DNA of 64,000 nucleotides, taken from the NCBI GenBank assembly GCA_020284085.1, contig JACEVL010000494.1, positions 111,001 through 175,000 on the forward strand. The letters are read 5' to 3'. Position 1 is the stretch's first letter. Each line of letters opens with the position of its first letter. Under the pieces are notes generated by a model. The model was not told where the DNA came from, did no database searches, and saw only the letters and a program-made list of their open reading frames with translations. Positions 34,601 to 44,720 of this stretch are shown one piece after another. Position numbers and translations under genes: made by a program. The stretch comes from Aporrectodea caliginosa (lineage: Eukaryota > Annelida > Clitellata > Crassiclitellata > Lumbricidae).

Positions 34601-37600
34601 TTGCATTATGTATTATTTAACATGATATTGAAAGGTCCTAAAATTCATTGAATTAAAAAATGTAACATGTGTAAATAGATTCCACAGTTTCACTGCTTGC
34701 TACTTATTTAATAAGTCATTTGTGATAAGCATTAATCACAGTGCACTGTGAAGTGCTGGAGGAAGCAGAGGAGTGGAGGTTGAGATTTTCATATTAACCC
34801 ATTAGCTACAGTTCGCCTCCACTGTTTATGAGAATGACGGCGATGACATTGATGTTGAACTATGATGATGATCATATTCCTACTAATGATGCTGTTACCA
34901 CTGCATTGATGATGAGATGATGAGGGATTTGTTATGACGAATTAGTTGGTGATGTTGTAGCTGTGCGTTCAGGAGAACTACCGCAACAATCCGTTCCATA
35001 ATTTCCGGCACTGTTTCTGCGTGACGCAGATGATGTACGGTCTGTTGAATCTGTGCGGTCTACTGCAGGGAAAACTGGCGCCAGAAGATGTCTGCATCCT
35101 CATCACTGCTTGCGTCTGTCACGACCTCGATCACCCCGGATACAATAACACGTGAGGAGCAATAGACGCAATAACACGCCATCATTATGTACATAGGAAC
35201 ACGACGTCGTGTCACGTATCATGGTCTGAGGCCTCATTACGTGTCAACTAGACACTGATGTTCCTCGTCTTACCTGTCCTCCTCTCAAAACCTTCTCGTC
35301 TTCTGTTTTCCTTCTATTGTTTTCTAAAGCCGCCTGATCGCTTATCTTTCTCATACTATAAAGCTGTCAAAAACTGACAGAATTTATTACCTTTTTGTCT
35401 CTTTACCTTTATCTATATCTAACCGTTTCTCGTCAATATCCTCTGACAATCACTTGCAAGTGCAGAGCTTCGATGCTATTTTCGTGCAGTTGAATGAGCG
35501 GTTAATGGCTGAAGTGAGTTTAAACTTTAAAGGCGTAGTAATTACGTTTGTGTATGCTCATTTTCAGTTATCAGATAAACGCCCGAACGGAGCTGGCCAT
35601 TCGCTACAACGACATTTCTCCGCTCGAAAACCACCATTGCGCCGTCGCTTTCCAGATCCTAAGCAACCCTGAAACGAACATATTTGCAAACGTCGACCAA
35701 AACACATTCAAACGACTTCGCTCAGTACGTCTCCACAGAATTGCTTCAGGGAATTAGGCGTGAAAATGCTTTAGGCTTAGTTGCATACAGATGTACTCTA
35801 ATACACTGTTGTGTGACATATGATTAAAGTTTGCATAATGTAAGAGGTGGAATATTCGTATATCAATGACCATGGCTTAGTATACGAGTAAGAGTTGATA
35901 GGCCGGTCGGTGGATGCTCGGCCATCACACGCGTTTGCGCAAATTACTGTATGCCAAAGCATAAAATTATAGGCCTATTCACTTTTCTTAATATTTAGTA
36001 AAAGCCTACTGAATAGTCATTTTACATACTGAATAATACGTCTTCTGAATATTTATCCTTAAAAATTTATATAGTTGAAAGCGTTGTTTACTGCGTGTAT
36101 GCTTTGTGCTGTTAGCTTTAAGGCGAATTAGGCGCTTGATACCTTTTAGGGTATGGTCATGTTGATACTTGCGACCGACATGGCAAGGCACAATGAAATC
36201 CTGGAAGCATTCAGATCCAAATGCGATAACTTCGACTTCACTTCGGACGATCACCTCAACTCGGTCAGTCACTTTTAACCGGATGAAGTCATTTTACACA
36301 CAGTTCGATCTCAATGTCTACCTTAGCCAATAAAATTTAGAAGTCACGTTCAGATTTGCAAACAACTTTCAATATTGCGAATTATTGATAGCAAGAGTTT
36401 GTCGTAAATTTTGCGACTAACTGTTAGCTCATTAGGCTATCTATAGTGCTTATTAAGAGAGTCGTTACAAGAGGAGACGGAGAAAAATACAGCTGAGAAT
36501 ATGCAACTGACCATAGAGAGCAGTTACAGCCACATCTAGATTATATTGCGGCAGGAGAGAAACCAGAAAAAATGTTGCAACGCGCTCTTATTTATACTAA
36601 ATTTTCAAATCAAGTGTTGTGATGAATACTTTTGATGACGGTACAACATGCGAAAAATTCTCTTTTCTGAGCTGAAATTAGTCCTGATATATTTTCAGTT
36701 GAAAATGGTTCTGATCAAATGTTGTGATATATCGAACGAGGTCAGACCATTCGAAGTTTCCGAGCCATGGGTCGACTGTCTGCTGGAGGAATATTTCAAT
36801 CAGGTAAAGAGAAATCAAGCTTCAGTCTTTATCAAATATCACAGCTAAACAGTGCACCTTTGCGTCTGATTAGACTAATGCTTACGTTTCTTAATTAGCC
36901 TAAATTTAGGTAAAACCGTAAAAGTATAAAAAAATCCTTAAAATCAGCTGCAAACACAAATCGGCTTTTAATCCGTAACATTTTTAGCACAGTTTTCCTC
37001 AAACAAATTGTGACTCGATGGATGTAATTCTCTGCCGGTCCTTTTGAGATTCAGGTTCTCCTGATTTCTATTCATCGGGCATAGCGCTAACTGATAACTT
37101 CTACTTTAAACCTTATATCTGATCACATATTCAAATGAAATTAGGCAATGATTCGTGCTTACGGATAATGACATTGTTCTTTCAAACACAGTTATTTTTA
37201 TTTATTTATTTATTTATTGCGTCAGAAAACAAATAACAGTACACATCATGACAGAAACAGATCAATCACTGCGCAACAGGAAGCTAGGAAACGCTAAAAG
37301 CTTATACCACCCTGGCCCCTAGTACCTGGTTCACATTTCGGCCAACGTTTAAGTGGCATACAGATCCAGACTAAGTTATGCTGTCGACAGGCAGCTGAGT
37401 CCGAACAATTTTAGTACTATACACTAGACATTAAACAAATTATTAGCAAGCTCATAAAGCACAGAAATCAAAACCAAAGTAAACAGAGGCACATTTTATC
37501 CTGAACTACCCACACACGTGGGTAGTTCAGACTACGACTCGCGAACATTCAAGGACCTGCTGGAAGTGATGTTGGTGCATTTGCACTCTATATCACTGGC

Positions 37601-38001
37601 TACACAGGATTGGCCGGTGTTATGTAAGTAGCAACTTCAATAGCTCCGGTGTCTAATACAGAAGCATCATCCAGTGGCAGAACATATCTGCTGGGCGGCT
37701 GCTATTCTGACATAACATTGCTTGCTTAAGACGACTTCCTCGTAATTACAGATTTCACATCCATTCACAACACACGCCACTAGTACATATAATATAATTA
37801 TATATACTAGTATATATAGGCCTATATAGCCTAATATTATATACTAGTATAGTAGTATATGCTTTCCATATGCTTCCTCAGTACAGGTAATCGCATCACT
37901 TGTTAATACTACATTGCACCACGTTTACACAAGAAAACATAGCAATTGATTTACGATTATGAAGAGTGTCACGTTTTGAATTTCATGTGGAAATTATGAT
38001 C

Positions 38002-38096
<95 letters not shown>

Positions 38097-38910
38097 TAAT
38101 AATAATAATAATAATTATAATAATTGTAATGATTGTCCATTTAATCAATTGTTCATAGCTGGAAGAACTTTAAGCTTCATTACTAGAGGCGCTATATAAA
38201 ACCGTTTGATTAGGTAAGTTGACAGCCGATGGTGTAGTTGTTGTCTGCGCTGTTGTTCAGTCTGATCGAGAGAAGGAAGAGGGACTTCCGGTGGCTCCGT
38301 TCATGGACCGAGAGAAAGTGACGAAACCAACGGCACAGATCGGGTTCATTAAGTTCGTCCTCATTCCAATGTTCGACACAGTCGCAAAGGTGTGTGTGTG
38401 TATTTCCTTTTTAACGACTAGCTGTGTGGTAACAAAGACCATTAGCGTCGCCCTCCTCCTTTATCCATGCCTGGGACTGGCACTGTCAGAAAGCGAACAG
38501 TGGCGGAGTTAGTCGCAAAGGTACAGATAGCATACATGTACGGCATCCAATCACCCACCGCCGACGCCTACCCCATCTCCTTATCAGCATAATTGCCTAA
38601 TTAACACATAGCTATTGCTCTTCTTCTAAGCATGTACTATGCATTTGCATGACATACATATCAACATACTTACACATATGCATTAATAAATGCATAGCCT
38701 ACTTGCATACACTTGTACTCACAGGCATACATACATTCGTGCATCCATACTTGCTTACGTACACGCATAATATAATTCTGAAATTTAAAAAATCTGTTTG
38801 TGACTTTGTTCCGAAACAAAGTCTTCGGAAAGATTTATTCTAGTCTGTGGGAAGACTGTGCTTGGGAAGGTTTTATATAGGACTCTGATTTATTATAACA
38901 ATAAATGAAT

Positions 38911-38946
<36 letters not shown>

Positions 38947-39007
38947 GTCGTCATCGTCATCGTCGTCGTCGTCATCATCATCATCATCATCATCATATCA
39001 TCATCAT

Positions 39008-39074
<67 letters not shown>

Positions 39075-42000
39075 TAAAACACCAGAAAGCAGGATATGAC
39101 CGCATCGTCGTAAGGGAGTGTGGGACTAACAGATCCCTACGAGGGACGCTACAAGCAATGGTCGGGCGTTTCTCTGTCTACTCAGCCGATCCGAACAGGA
39201 CGGACTGAAGCAGTTGTCGTACTCTGAACTTTGGCGGGCCTGCAAGAATAGCGTTACAGAAGTCCAGGCGCGTCGGAATGAAAGCCTGGACAATAGTTAT
39301 AGCGGCATCAAACGAGTAATTTTGCCGTATGACTATGGCATATGGTAAAATCATGACCTATACAGAGGAGTGGACGTGCTCTTCCATGGATAGTTCTTCA
39401 CCCAGAAGCATACCAAATTTCCAGGACAAAAATTTTGCGTTTTCCAAACCGGAAATGCCATCGTCATCGTCTCTGTATCCATCTTAACATGTGCCTACCC
39501 TGTTCCCAGCCATATCTAATCGTCTTTACCTGATTCTGCCTCTGATGATTTGAGGACACCTGTTCCTCTACTTGTGACACGATGACCTGCATTCTGGTCA
39601 TACAGCGATGAGTCTAATCAGTCTGTTTGTTGACATGTCAGATACAAATGAATATTAATGAACCTGAGCTTCTAGTGTAGCGATGATCTTGGTCAGGTAG
39701 GCCGTGTAGAGAATGCACAATTGGGGTGGTCCTAGGGTTGAGCCCTTTGGGATACCAAATGAAACGGGTGCCCATGCCGACCTTCATGTCCAAAATAATA
39801 TCGACCATCATTGGAGGAAAGAGTGAATTCACTCCAACATCTGACTGCTATCTTCATAAGAAGTGATTAATCTAGTACATACATAATATAACACATTATA
39901 TAGCTAATGTAAGGTAATGTAAATCTTCGAAAATTTCTCAGCGCTTACAAAAGCCACGTCAGCTTATTTACCGGCGCTATATCAAATCAAGTCCACAATA
40001 GCCAGGCTGTTCTGCTCGTTCCGATGCCAGGTCGAAATCCGTACAAACAATACATGCATACACACGCATATAATTATGTACATCCGCACTGATATACACA
40101 TGCATATAAACATACATACTTGCATGCATAGTTGCATACATAGGCCTACATTATATATATTATGACTGACGGGTAATTATCACAACTTGCGACAATTAGA
40201 GCGTGCATTATCTTATAATAAGCACAGGATGTGCGTGCGATGTATAGGGTGGATGGGTGGCACTGGGTGCGTGTGTCGATGAGCCCCAGCTGGGCCCCCC
40301 CACCTACATCGATCCACAGTCCTTTTCCCGTTGTCACGTCAACACGTGGGTGTAAAGCTGTGACTAGTTTTTCCCCATCAGCTCAAGGGCTTATAGGCCT
40401 CATCATCGGCATTGGAATACCTGAATGTATAAGCCAAAGAGAAGACACGTTGCTCATGTTTTTATGAATTGCTGGCAAATTTTGGTCAGAATAGCTTTTG
40501 AATTTTTTATTACCTGATCAAAGGCATTGGTGTTAACACACATTAGCACAATACAGAATGCAGCTGAAAACAGTGTAAAATCTTAAAGCAAACGAGATTG
40601 AAGGATATGAAAATCGACAGCAATAGACGAAGAAGAAGAAGACCCTTAAGCTACTAGCACCGAAAGACAGTCATCGGTATAAAGTGTTAACTGTAGCCTG
40701 CTATAGCGACTTAGTTTCAACTGTCGCGACGACAGTGTGCGGTCAGTGTACTCATAATAGCTGACTTGGTTAAAGGTAGCAAGTGGCACAGAAATCGCGA
40801 AGAAATTTCTGTCCTGGTGGAATTCGAACCCCTGACTTCTCGGTTGACAATAGAGCACACTAACCTCTGGACTGTGGACCATCGTACACCCGATGAACAG
40901 TCTGCATTATATGAGACGAAACCAATTATTTTCGCAAGCTGCAGATGTCGCGTGTTTGTGGCATTCAGTGCATTTCATTTGTTCTGTGGCCATGTCAGTC
41001 CCACCCAAGAGACTCATTTGTGAAACGGCGATCCTTTCCTGTGTCTGTGTCTGTGTCTGTCTGTCTGTGTCTGTCTCTCTCTGTCTCTCTCTGTCTGTCT
41101 CTCTGTCTCTGTCTATCTCTGTCTGTCTGTCTCTCTATCTGTCTGTCTCTGTCTGTCTGTCTGTCTCTGTCTGTCTGTCTCTCTCTCTGTGTCTCTCTCT
41201 AAGTTCACATAATATCTTGTTATTACCTGTGTTGGGTCACATCTTGCACAAGCCATTAGCTACGTCTTTCCGTGGTCATCGATCAACTTAATGCGATTGT
41301 TTTCAGACCATACATCAGAGGCAGAGGTCTATACGGTAGTTATACCTGTAGAGGATCACTCAGTATCTGTAGGCTACCTCCTCATCTAATATACCTGTAG
41401 GCTAGAAATGGCGACCGACGCAGTTATCACGTGTGATGACAATGACGTATGCTTTTGTTTACAGCTGTTTCCACAGTTATATGACGTCATTGTAAAGCCT
41501 TTGATCGACGCCAGAGATCGCTACGAAGTGATGAAAGAGTCGGACGAGAAGAAGGTCGGAATTCAATTCACGTCAGAACAGACTGTATGCTCACGAATAA
41601 AGAGATAGTTGTTTGGTCTTGGGTCTTCGTTTAAATACTAGCAGGTCCTGTGAAATTATCATAACTCGTCCTCATTGCGGAACTGATGTCACAATTTCGG
41701 TAATTGCTGGGATTAACCGGGTTACCGATCTCAAGATCCTTGATGTTACACTCTGAAAGAATCGGGTTCTCCCTTTATATTAATAATATATATTGCAGAG
41801 CTAAGCAGTCCTTTTTTGCATTGCGTGTCCTGGTGCCTCACGGGATTACTAGTAATCGTCTATATGACCGTTGTTGCGCGAATGGTGTACTCCTCTCCTG
41901 TTTGGTGGAGATTCAAGCGAAAGCGGCTAAACTCCTTCATAAAAAAACTTACGAAGCAAAATCCTGCCCTACCACTCCGCTACATTCGAAGATGTGCGTC

Positions 42001-42806
42001 AAAGCTTACCGCGCTCTATTTTCCATATTATATTGGCTAATCCTGGGCATGTCCTCCATGGCATTCTCCCTCACAATACGCTTCACGGGCACGTCCTCAC
42101 AACCGTGAAATTCCACGTTCCAAACTTGAAAGGGATTCATTACCAGGATGCTGTACACTTATTAACATATGTTATTACTTTACTATTCATTATTATCACT
42201 ATACATTATTATTACTTCTGCGTGTTACATTTTACATTCTTTTTCGATGTCCCATTGTGCGTTTGCTAATGGAGTAATAAGGGCTATACTTACTTATTTG
42301 GTCTTACTAGTCGCGCAAGGTCTGTTTATCATCGTTATCCATGGCACCTAAAATTCATAGAGCAAGGAGAACAGATCGACGCAGTAGCAGCGTTGATACG
42401 GCTACGCTCAGCAGAGTTCGCCAACTGGAGTTGATGCTTAATTTCCACTAATAGGACACCGTCAGCTTCTAGTGAACTTACCTACGGTATATCATTACTT
42501 GTGTTTCAGCTAACGTATTTGACCCTGCATTCAGCTGTATCTTGCATTGGTCTGCTTTTGAATTAGGAACTACTTTATCCTACCTTTTCTTACGTCCAGT
42601 GTCGGTAACCTTTGCATTTCTTATACTTTGACTTGGCGCTTCCTCTCTTGCGTTTCTTTGGCTGCTTCGGTCTCATAATATTTCCCTTATGCTGCGGTTT
42701 TGCTGTCACTGATTTATAATCGACCATTTTGTATTTTTATGTGTAGGTCCTGCAGAAAATGGATGGAAACAAGGAAACTTCCAAGCAGCAGTCCACTGAA
42801 CCTTAA
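19021..42806 (+). CDS. PDE9A: PDE9A-type cGMP-specific 3',5'-cyclic phosphodiesterase, sixteen exons
   Basis: The proposed exons join in phase to 1572 bp (523 residues plus stop), close to mammalian PDE9A isoform lengths of about 530-590. The N terminus MGNGSS matches the family start and fits an N-myristoylation pattern (Gly2, Ser6). A helical linker ([32 protein letters not shown]) leads to the HD-type catalytic domain: [12 protein letters not shown] (proton-donor His), [11 protein letters not shown] (metal ligands), [30 protein letters not shown], then [15 protein letters not shown] with the invariant glutamine that selects the purine. All metal-binding residues I can check are intact. PDE9A hydrolyses cGMP to GMP with high affinity. 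Uncertain points are the exon 4 acceptor, the exon 6 donor and the 3' end. The introns are 0.3-4.3 kb and host several repeats. Confidence 0.93.
19193..19242 (-). repeat. 50-bp inverted repeat, right arm
   Basis: Inverted partner of 17751-17800, located in PDE9A intron 1, about 100 bases past the exon 1 donor. Confidence 0.7.
19531..19601 (+). CDS. PDE9A: PDE9A exon 2
   Basis: Follows aaaccgcag and encodes [20 protein letters not shown], equivalent to VIFSKYCNSSDIMDLF of mammals. It ends before gtacgc at phase 2. Confidence 0.88.
19838..20400 (+). repeat. long (TTC/TTG)n trinucleotide tract in PDE9A intron 2
   Basis: About 560 bases of TTC and TTG units, with a nearly pure TTC core (about 20110-20216) and TTCGCA-containing variants at the right end. 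The spurious long open frames across it on both strands encode only Glu/Lys/Arg, Leu/Phe or Ser runs and are not genes. Confidence 0.95.
20780..21785 (+). mobile_element. degenerate CR1/L2-like LINE, 3' part
   Basis: Starts near [16 protein letters not shown] and FADDVQA (RT motifs), continues through decayed thumb sequence with LPRFSHIST and EHLHWL, and ends with (CAATA)n. Multiple frameshifts and stops. Confidence 0.75.
21920..22224. mobile_element. hAT-like MITE
   Basis: Begins CAGTGATGGGCAAAA and ends with its near inverse TTTTGTGCCTATCACTG. The AT-rich interior is built of repeated TTTAACTAA motifs with no coding capacity. CAGTGATGGGC-type termini are typical of non-autonomous hAT elements; no clear 8-bp duplication was read. 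Confidence 0.6.
22228..22458 (+). mobile_element. LINE 3' end with (AATAG)n tail
   Basis: Same terminal block as 11995-12191 and 21600-21785 (cttcgcactgggagcgcctc, then pentanucleotide tail), immediately after the MITE. Confidence 0.65.
22457..22738 (+). repeat. dispersed repeat shared with 17051-17340, copy 2
   Basis: Begins right at the end of the LINE tail. Shares atggctgaaggg, gagacattggtca, gcaaatgtgaggagcccag and gcgtctttga blocks with copy 1. Confidence 0.65.
23083..23160 (+). CDS. PDE9A: PDE9A exon 3
   Basis: Acceptor ttataag precedes it and a consensus donor gtgagt follows. It encodes [20 protein letters not shown] then PTNTV, matching the mammalian [20 protein letters not shown] segment. 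Confidence 0.85.
23776..23860. repeat. TTCC-rich simple repeat
   Basis: Repeated ttccttccttcc units in PDE9A intron 3. Confidence 0.75.
24353..24409 (+). CDS. PDE9A: PDE9A exon 4 (acceptor uncertain)
   Basis: Encodes [14 protein letters not shown], matching LIQSVLAQVAEQFSR of mammals. Start 24353 (after acgag) keeps phase with exon 3. The better-looking acceptor taatag at 24345 would break phase unless a small exon lies between 23161 and 24345. Confidence 0.75.
25107..25177 (+). CDS. PDE9A: PDE9A exon 5
   Basis: Follows gtcttcag and encodes [20 protein letters not shown], the helical linker. Phases 2 in and 1 out agree with both neighbours. Confidence 0.9.
25609..25680. repeat. (GAT)n microsatellite
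   Basis: About 24 pure units in PDE9A intron 5. The minus-strand poly-His frame over it is not a gene. Confidence 0.95.
26155..26410. repeat. degenerate GTCAGTTA/TAAGTTAG repeat
   Basis: A cryptically simple region of gtcagt and taagttag units with no coding potential. Confidence 0.6.
27800..28112 (+). mobile_element. L2-like LINE 3' end
   Basis: Encodes [20 protein letters not shown] with a stop soon after, close to the C terminus of the LINE at 13067, and ends with gattacgattac. Confidence 0.75.
28258..28378 (+). CDS. PDE9A: PDE9A exon 6
   Basis: Encodes [20 protein letters not shown], very close to the mammalian [20 protein letters not shown]. The donor at 28379 (gtcaga) is chosen over 28372 (gtatga) because only the former keeps phase with exon 7. 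Confidence 0.88.
28832..29295. mobile_element. foldback (TIR) element with 8-bp target duplication
   Basis: Terminal inverted repeats of about 85 bp (left from ggttccacgacaaag, right ending gacttgtcgtgacacc) carry gtctaca/cgtctgt sub-repeats. Perfect GCTTAAAA copies at 28824-28831 and 29296-29303 flank it. The interior holds degenerate direct repeats of a gaagctggattgatgaaaa unit. There is no transposase. An 8-bp duplication fits hAT-type transposition; the embedded TTAA could alternatively suggest a TTAA-targeting superfamily. Confidence 0.75.
30595..30670 (-). mobile_element. L2-like LINE 3' terminus remnant
   Basis: Contains gtaatcgtaatcgtaaactcc then gcacagggcaccagcttatt, the same sequence as the 3' UTR of the LINE at 12892. 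Confidence 0.65.
30864..30940. repeat. two adjacent short palindromes
   Basis: The first has arms ggccgccgtatta (30864-30876) and its inverse (30897-30909). The second, overlapping it by two bases, is a perfect 16-bp inverted repeat, cctttggttcataatg with a one-base spacer (30908-30940). Confidence 0.85.
32195..32261 (+). CDS. PDE9A: PDE9A exon 7
   Basis: Ends VKTVPSFQK before gtaaac, equivalent to DVPTYPK. The acceptor at 32194 (tatgtag) gives [13 protein letters not shown] ahead of it. An alternative acceptor at 32227 has the same phase and would shorten the exon by 11 codons. Confidence 0.75.
33060..33250 (+). mobile_element. possible LINE 3' remnant
   Basis: The frame [13 protein letters not shown] and a ttgggagcgctatg block resemble other LINE 3' ends here. 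The match is weak and short. Confidence 0.35.
33492..33566 (+). CDS. PDE9A: PDE9A exon 8
   Basis: Encodes [20 protein letters not shown] then WESNE, matching [20 protein letters not shown]. Phase 0 at both ends. Confidence 0.93.
33600..33651. repeat. (ATTT)n/(ATTC)n/(ACTC)n compound microsatellite
   Basis: Consecutive tetranucleotide runs just downstream of PDE9A exon 8. Confidence 0.8.
33724..33806. repeat. two adjacent near-perfect palindromes
   Basis: 33724-33770 has 23-bp perfect arms (from aacattcacgtgaaattg) with a one-base spacer. 33772-33806 has 17-bp perfect arms (attaatttgagacaatt) with a one-base spacer. Both lie in PDE9A intron 8. Confidence 0.9.
34012..34098 (+). CDS. PDE9A: PDE9A exon 9
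   Basis: Encodes [20 protein letters not shown] then ITLKRWL, nearly identical to the mammalian start of the catalytic domain. Confidence 0.95.
34961..35151 (+). CDS. PDE9A: PDE9A exon 10 (catalytic His and first metal ligands)
   Basis: Contains [16 protein letters not shown] and [11 protein letters not shown]. The HNFRH and HDLDH signatures supply the proton donor and zinc/magnesium ligands of class I phosphodiesterases. Confidence 0.96.
35568..35724 (+). CDS. PDE9A: PDE9A exon 11
   Basis: Encodes [20 protein letters not shown] then [11 protein letters not shown], almost unchanged from mammals. The donor is gtacgt. Confidence 0.96.
36150..36263 (+). CDS. PDE9A: PDE9A exon 12
   Basis: Encodes [20 protein letters not shown], the family ILATDMARH motif. 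The acceptor is cttttag and the donor gtcagt. Confidence 0.95.
36699..36803 (+). CDS. PDE9A: PDE9A exon 13
   Basis: Encodes [20 protein letters not shown] then [13 protein letters not shown]. It contains the metal-ligand Asp in KCCDISNE. Confidence 0.96.
37501..37530. repeat. short palindrome
   Basis: Arms ctgaactacccac and gtgggtagttcag are perfect and separated by four bases, in PDE9A intron 13. Confidence 0.85.
38003..38120. repeat. (TAA)n microsatellite
   Basis: Near-continuous AAT units with two single-unit interruptions, about 140 bases upstream of PDE9A exon 14. Confidence 0.95.
38261..38389 (+). CDS. PDE9A: PDE9A exon 14
   Basis: Contains [20 protein letters not shown] then [11 protein letters not shown], holding the purine-clamp glutamine and phenylalanine. 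A TAQxGF context is standard for PDE active sites. Confidence 0.96.
38911..39075. repeat. (ATC)n microsatellite
   Basis: About 55 ATC units with GTC variants in the middle. Confidence 0.95.
39095..39840 (-). mobile_element. degenerate LINE reverse-transcriptase fragment
   Basis: Minus-strand pieces read [20 protein letters not shown] (the G-(V/I)-P-x-G-S-x-L-G-P RT motif) near 39760-39700, and [20 protein letters not shown] near 39295-39240. Frames are broken. It lies in PDE9A intron 14. Confidence 0.65.
40800..40895 (-). repeat. tRNA-derived SINE head
   Basis: On the minus strand a GGTTCGAATTCC B box (40819-40830) follows a tRNA-like D-arm region, tccagaggttagtgtgctc. A functional tRNA fold is not apparent. 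Confidence 0.5.
41039..41200. repeat. (CTGT)n/(CTCT)n microsatellite
   Basis: Long CTGT and CTCT tract in PDE9A intron 14. Open frames over it are simple Ser/Leu/Val/Cys repeats. Confidence 0.95.
41465..41584 (+). CDS. PDE9A: PDE9A exon 15
   Basis: Encodes [20 protein letters not shown], matching LFPMVEEIMLQPLWESRDRY. The donor gtatgc at 41585 keeps phase with exon 16. If unused, the frame reads on to TAG at 41606-41608, giving an alternative short C terminus. Confidence 0.88.
41700..42130 (+). mobile_element. LINE RT C-terminal fragment
   Basis: Pieces read [39 protein letters not shown] and [13 protein letters not shown] in shifting frames, a typical post-thumb region of jockey/CR1-type RT proteins. 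It lies between PDE9A exons 15 and 16. Confidence 0.65.
42747..42806 (+). CDS. PDE9A: PDE9A exon 16 (terminal)
   Basis: After acceptor gtgtag it encodes [19 protein letters not shown] and TAA, similar in character to the charged mammalian tail after the catalytic domain. Phase 0 fits exon 15, and AATAAA follows 42 bases after the stop. Confidence 0.65.
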   Translation, partial: VLQKMDGNKETSKQQSTEP

Positions 42807-42847
42807 ACAATGTTAACGATTTTTGAACACTAGAGGGTCAGAGAGTA

Positions 42848-42853
42848 AATAAA
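42848..42853 (+). promoter_or_regulatory. poly(A) signal of PDE9A
   Basis: A canonical AATAAA lies 42 bases downstream of the exon 16 stop. It supports that exon as the true 3' end. Confidence 0.55.
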
Positions 42854-44499
42854 TTCGTTAATCGTACCGTAATATACCTTCCATCTGCCGCCAGTTAGAG
42901 AAATCCTTCGCAGACAATATGGTCTTCTTTCTCCAAACTGATTCACAATTAAGAATTCGTATTTACACATCCGAAAACTATGAGTTTGGCCTTATTAACC
43001 ATAAAAGCCTTCTTGTTGAAGCAGCCTTACATACTGGAAAGCCTTATCCTTTTGAAAATGTTCTGCACATACCAGCAGCCAAAAGGCTGCTGTTATAGCT
43101 ATAGCGACCACAATCACAAGAATACATGGGTTTAATAAAAGCATCCTTACCATATGAGATGTTTGATTACTTTTGAAACTTTACTGTTCCAAGGAATAAA
43201 ATTATTTTTATTTTGTAATGCCATAACTAACCGTTATTATTAGTATATGATACGATATTATTTTTGTAATTCTATGAAGCTTTCAATTTAAGAATATATG
43301 ATTAGCACTGTTCAAGGTAGTAATGTGCGGTCTTCAGAGAACTGTCGAATAGAGAAAGAATAAATCGGTCAAACCGATTGGTCAGATGTTGTCGTTTTCA
43401 CACCAAAACAGTCTGTTTGGTGTGTTATATTGAGAATGTTTGCCATTTCATAAGTCCTAGAATTAACCATCAGGTGCGTTGTACTCTTGCACAGAAATGC
43501 AGTCGAATGTTAAGCTGCAGTCAGATATCATCCAATGATGCTATCAGTTGTGGTTTCTGCTTCCCCACATCCATTTCTTCATCTAACTCTTACTTAGCAG
43601 TTGTTTTTTAAAATCAACTCAGGTCAAGTGCCATGTGCATTCTGCATTTCATCAGCCGCCTTTCAGAAAAGTCAATAGATTATTGCATTAGACTGGACTT
43701 CATTAGATTAAAATAAATAATTAGATCAGTTCAGTTCAGATCTGATCAGTTAGTCACTGTCCAATACATACATTTATCTAGCGCTACTTCAAAGAAAATC
43801 AGCGCTTCCGACCAAAGCAACAAAATACATTATCCAAAAAATGAAATGATTTTCCATCTCTGATGGCATGAAAACAATGAGAGGCTGAATAATTGTCTCC
43901 TTCTGTCTGATGACATTGACCTTCTCTCGGCCTTTAAGCTCAAGCAACATGGTTTCTTAGCAGATGCCAGGCTCCTCAGATGTACTCCCGAAAGCGATCG
44001 CGTTAAAGCGCTGGATTGTTGACCCAGCACGTTGGAAGACGAAAGACGTCTCTCTTGTGTCTCCAGAAACCCTGGTCAGATGGCAACCCAGGCTGGTCAT
44101 GATCCCCAATTCCTGGTGGTTGATTAGGCCCATGGACCCAATCAACCACCACTTTACTTCAAATCATTTAAATCCCTGGTGGTTGATTGGGCCCATGGGC
44201 GTCCACAGGGGAAGGGGCATTTGCACCTCGATTTTGCGCATATTTTACCATAATAAAATCCTTTTCAGTATTATGATTGTTACAACACGATTTTCAATGC
44301 GAAAAAACACTTCATTATTTAGGTAAGTCTTTGGTCATTATTTATTTTTAGTCTAATAACACGTGCTCGTGAATAATAAGTGAATTCTATGCAAAAACGT
44401 TATTCTGTTTGCGTCCTCTGGCGAATTTTTTAAATATATATAGAATAAATAAAAGCGAGAGTAAAAAATTAGTCTCGGCCTACTCCAGCTCCTCTCTGG
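42854..44499. other. intergenic 3' of PDE9A, no gene seen
   Basis: No convincing gene. It includes a LINE-like gcgctacttcaaagaaaatc remnant (about 43782-43801) and a three-arm motif of tggtggttgatt in direct and inverted copies (44114-44188). Confidence 0.4.
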
Positions 44500-44720
44500 T
44501 ATTATGGTGGCCGATTGGTTATTGCGCTTGGCCTGTAGCGCAGAGAGTACAGGTTCGAGCCTCGCCCGAGAGAGTTACTGTGTAGGGATCTTGAGCAAGT
44601 CCTTCTCTCACAATTATTGCTCTGCAATATAATTGTATCTGCAACATCGTCATGTGTGCACCTCTGAACTTTGAAAGGACGGCAATATCAAAGTACAGTT
44701 GTATTATGGTATAATGGATC
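44500..44720 (+). repeat. tRNA-derived SINE
   Basis: A-box TGGCCGATTGG (44508-44518) and near-consensus B-box GGTTCGAGCCT (44552-44562) at pol III promoter spacing. They are followed by a tRNA-unrelated body. Confidence 0.6.

Noticed and set aside
40800..40900. A real tRNA gene
   Set aside because: Good B box but no acceptor-stem pairing and an irregular D-arm; fits a SINE head better.
40893..41291. Ser/Leu/Val/Cys-rich frames near 41040-41200
   Set aside because: Translation of the CTGT/CTCT microsatellite.
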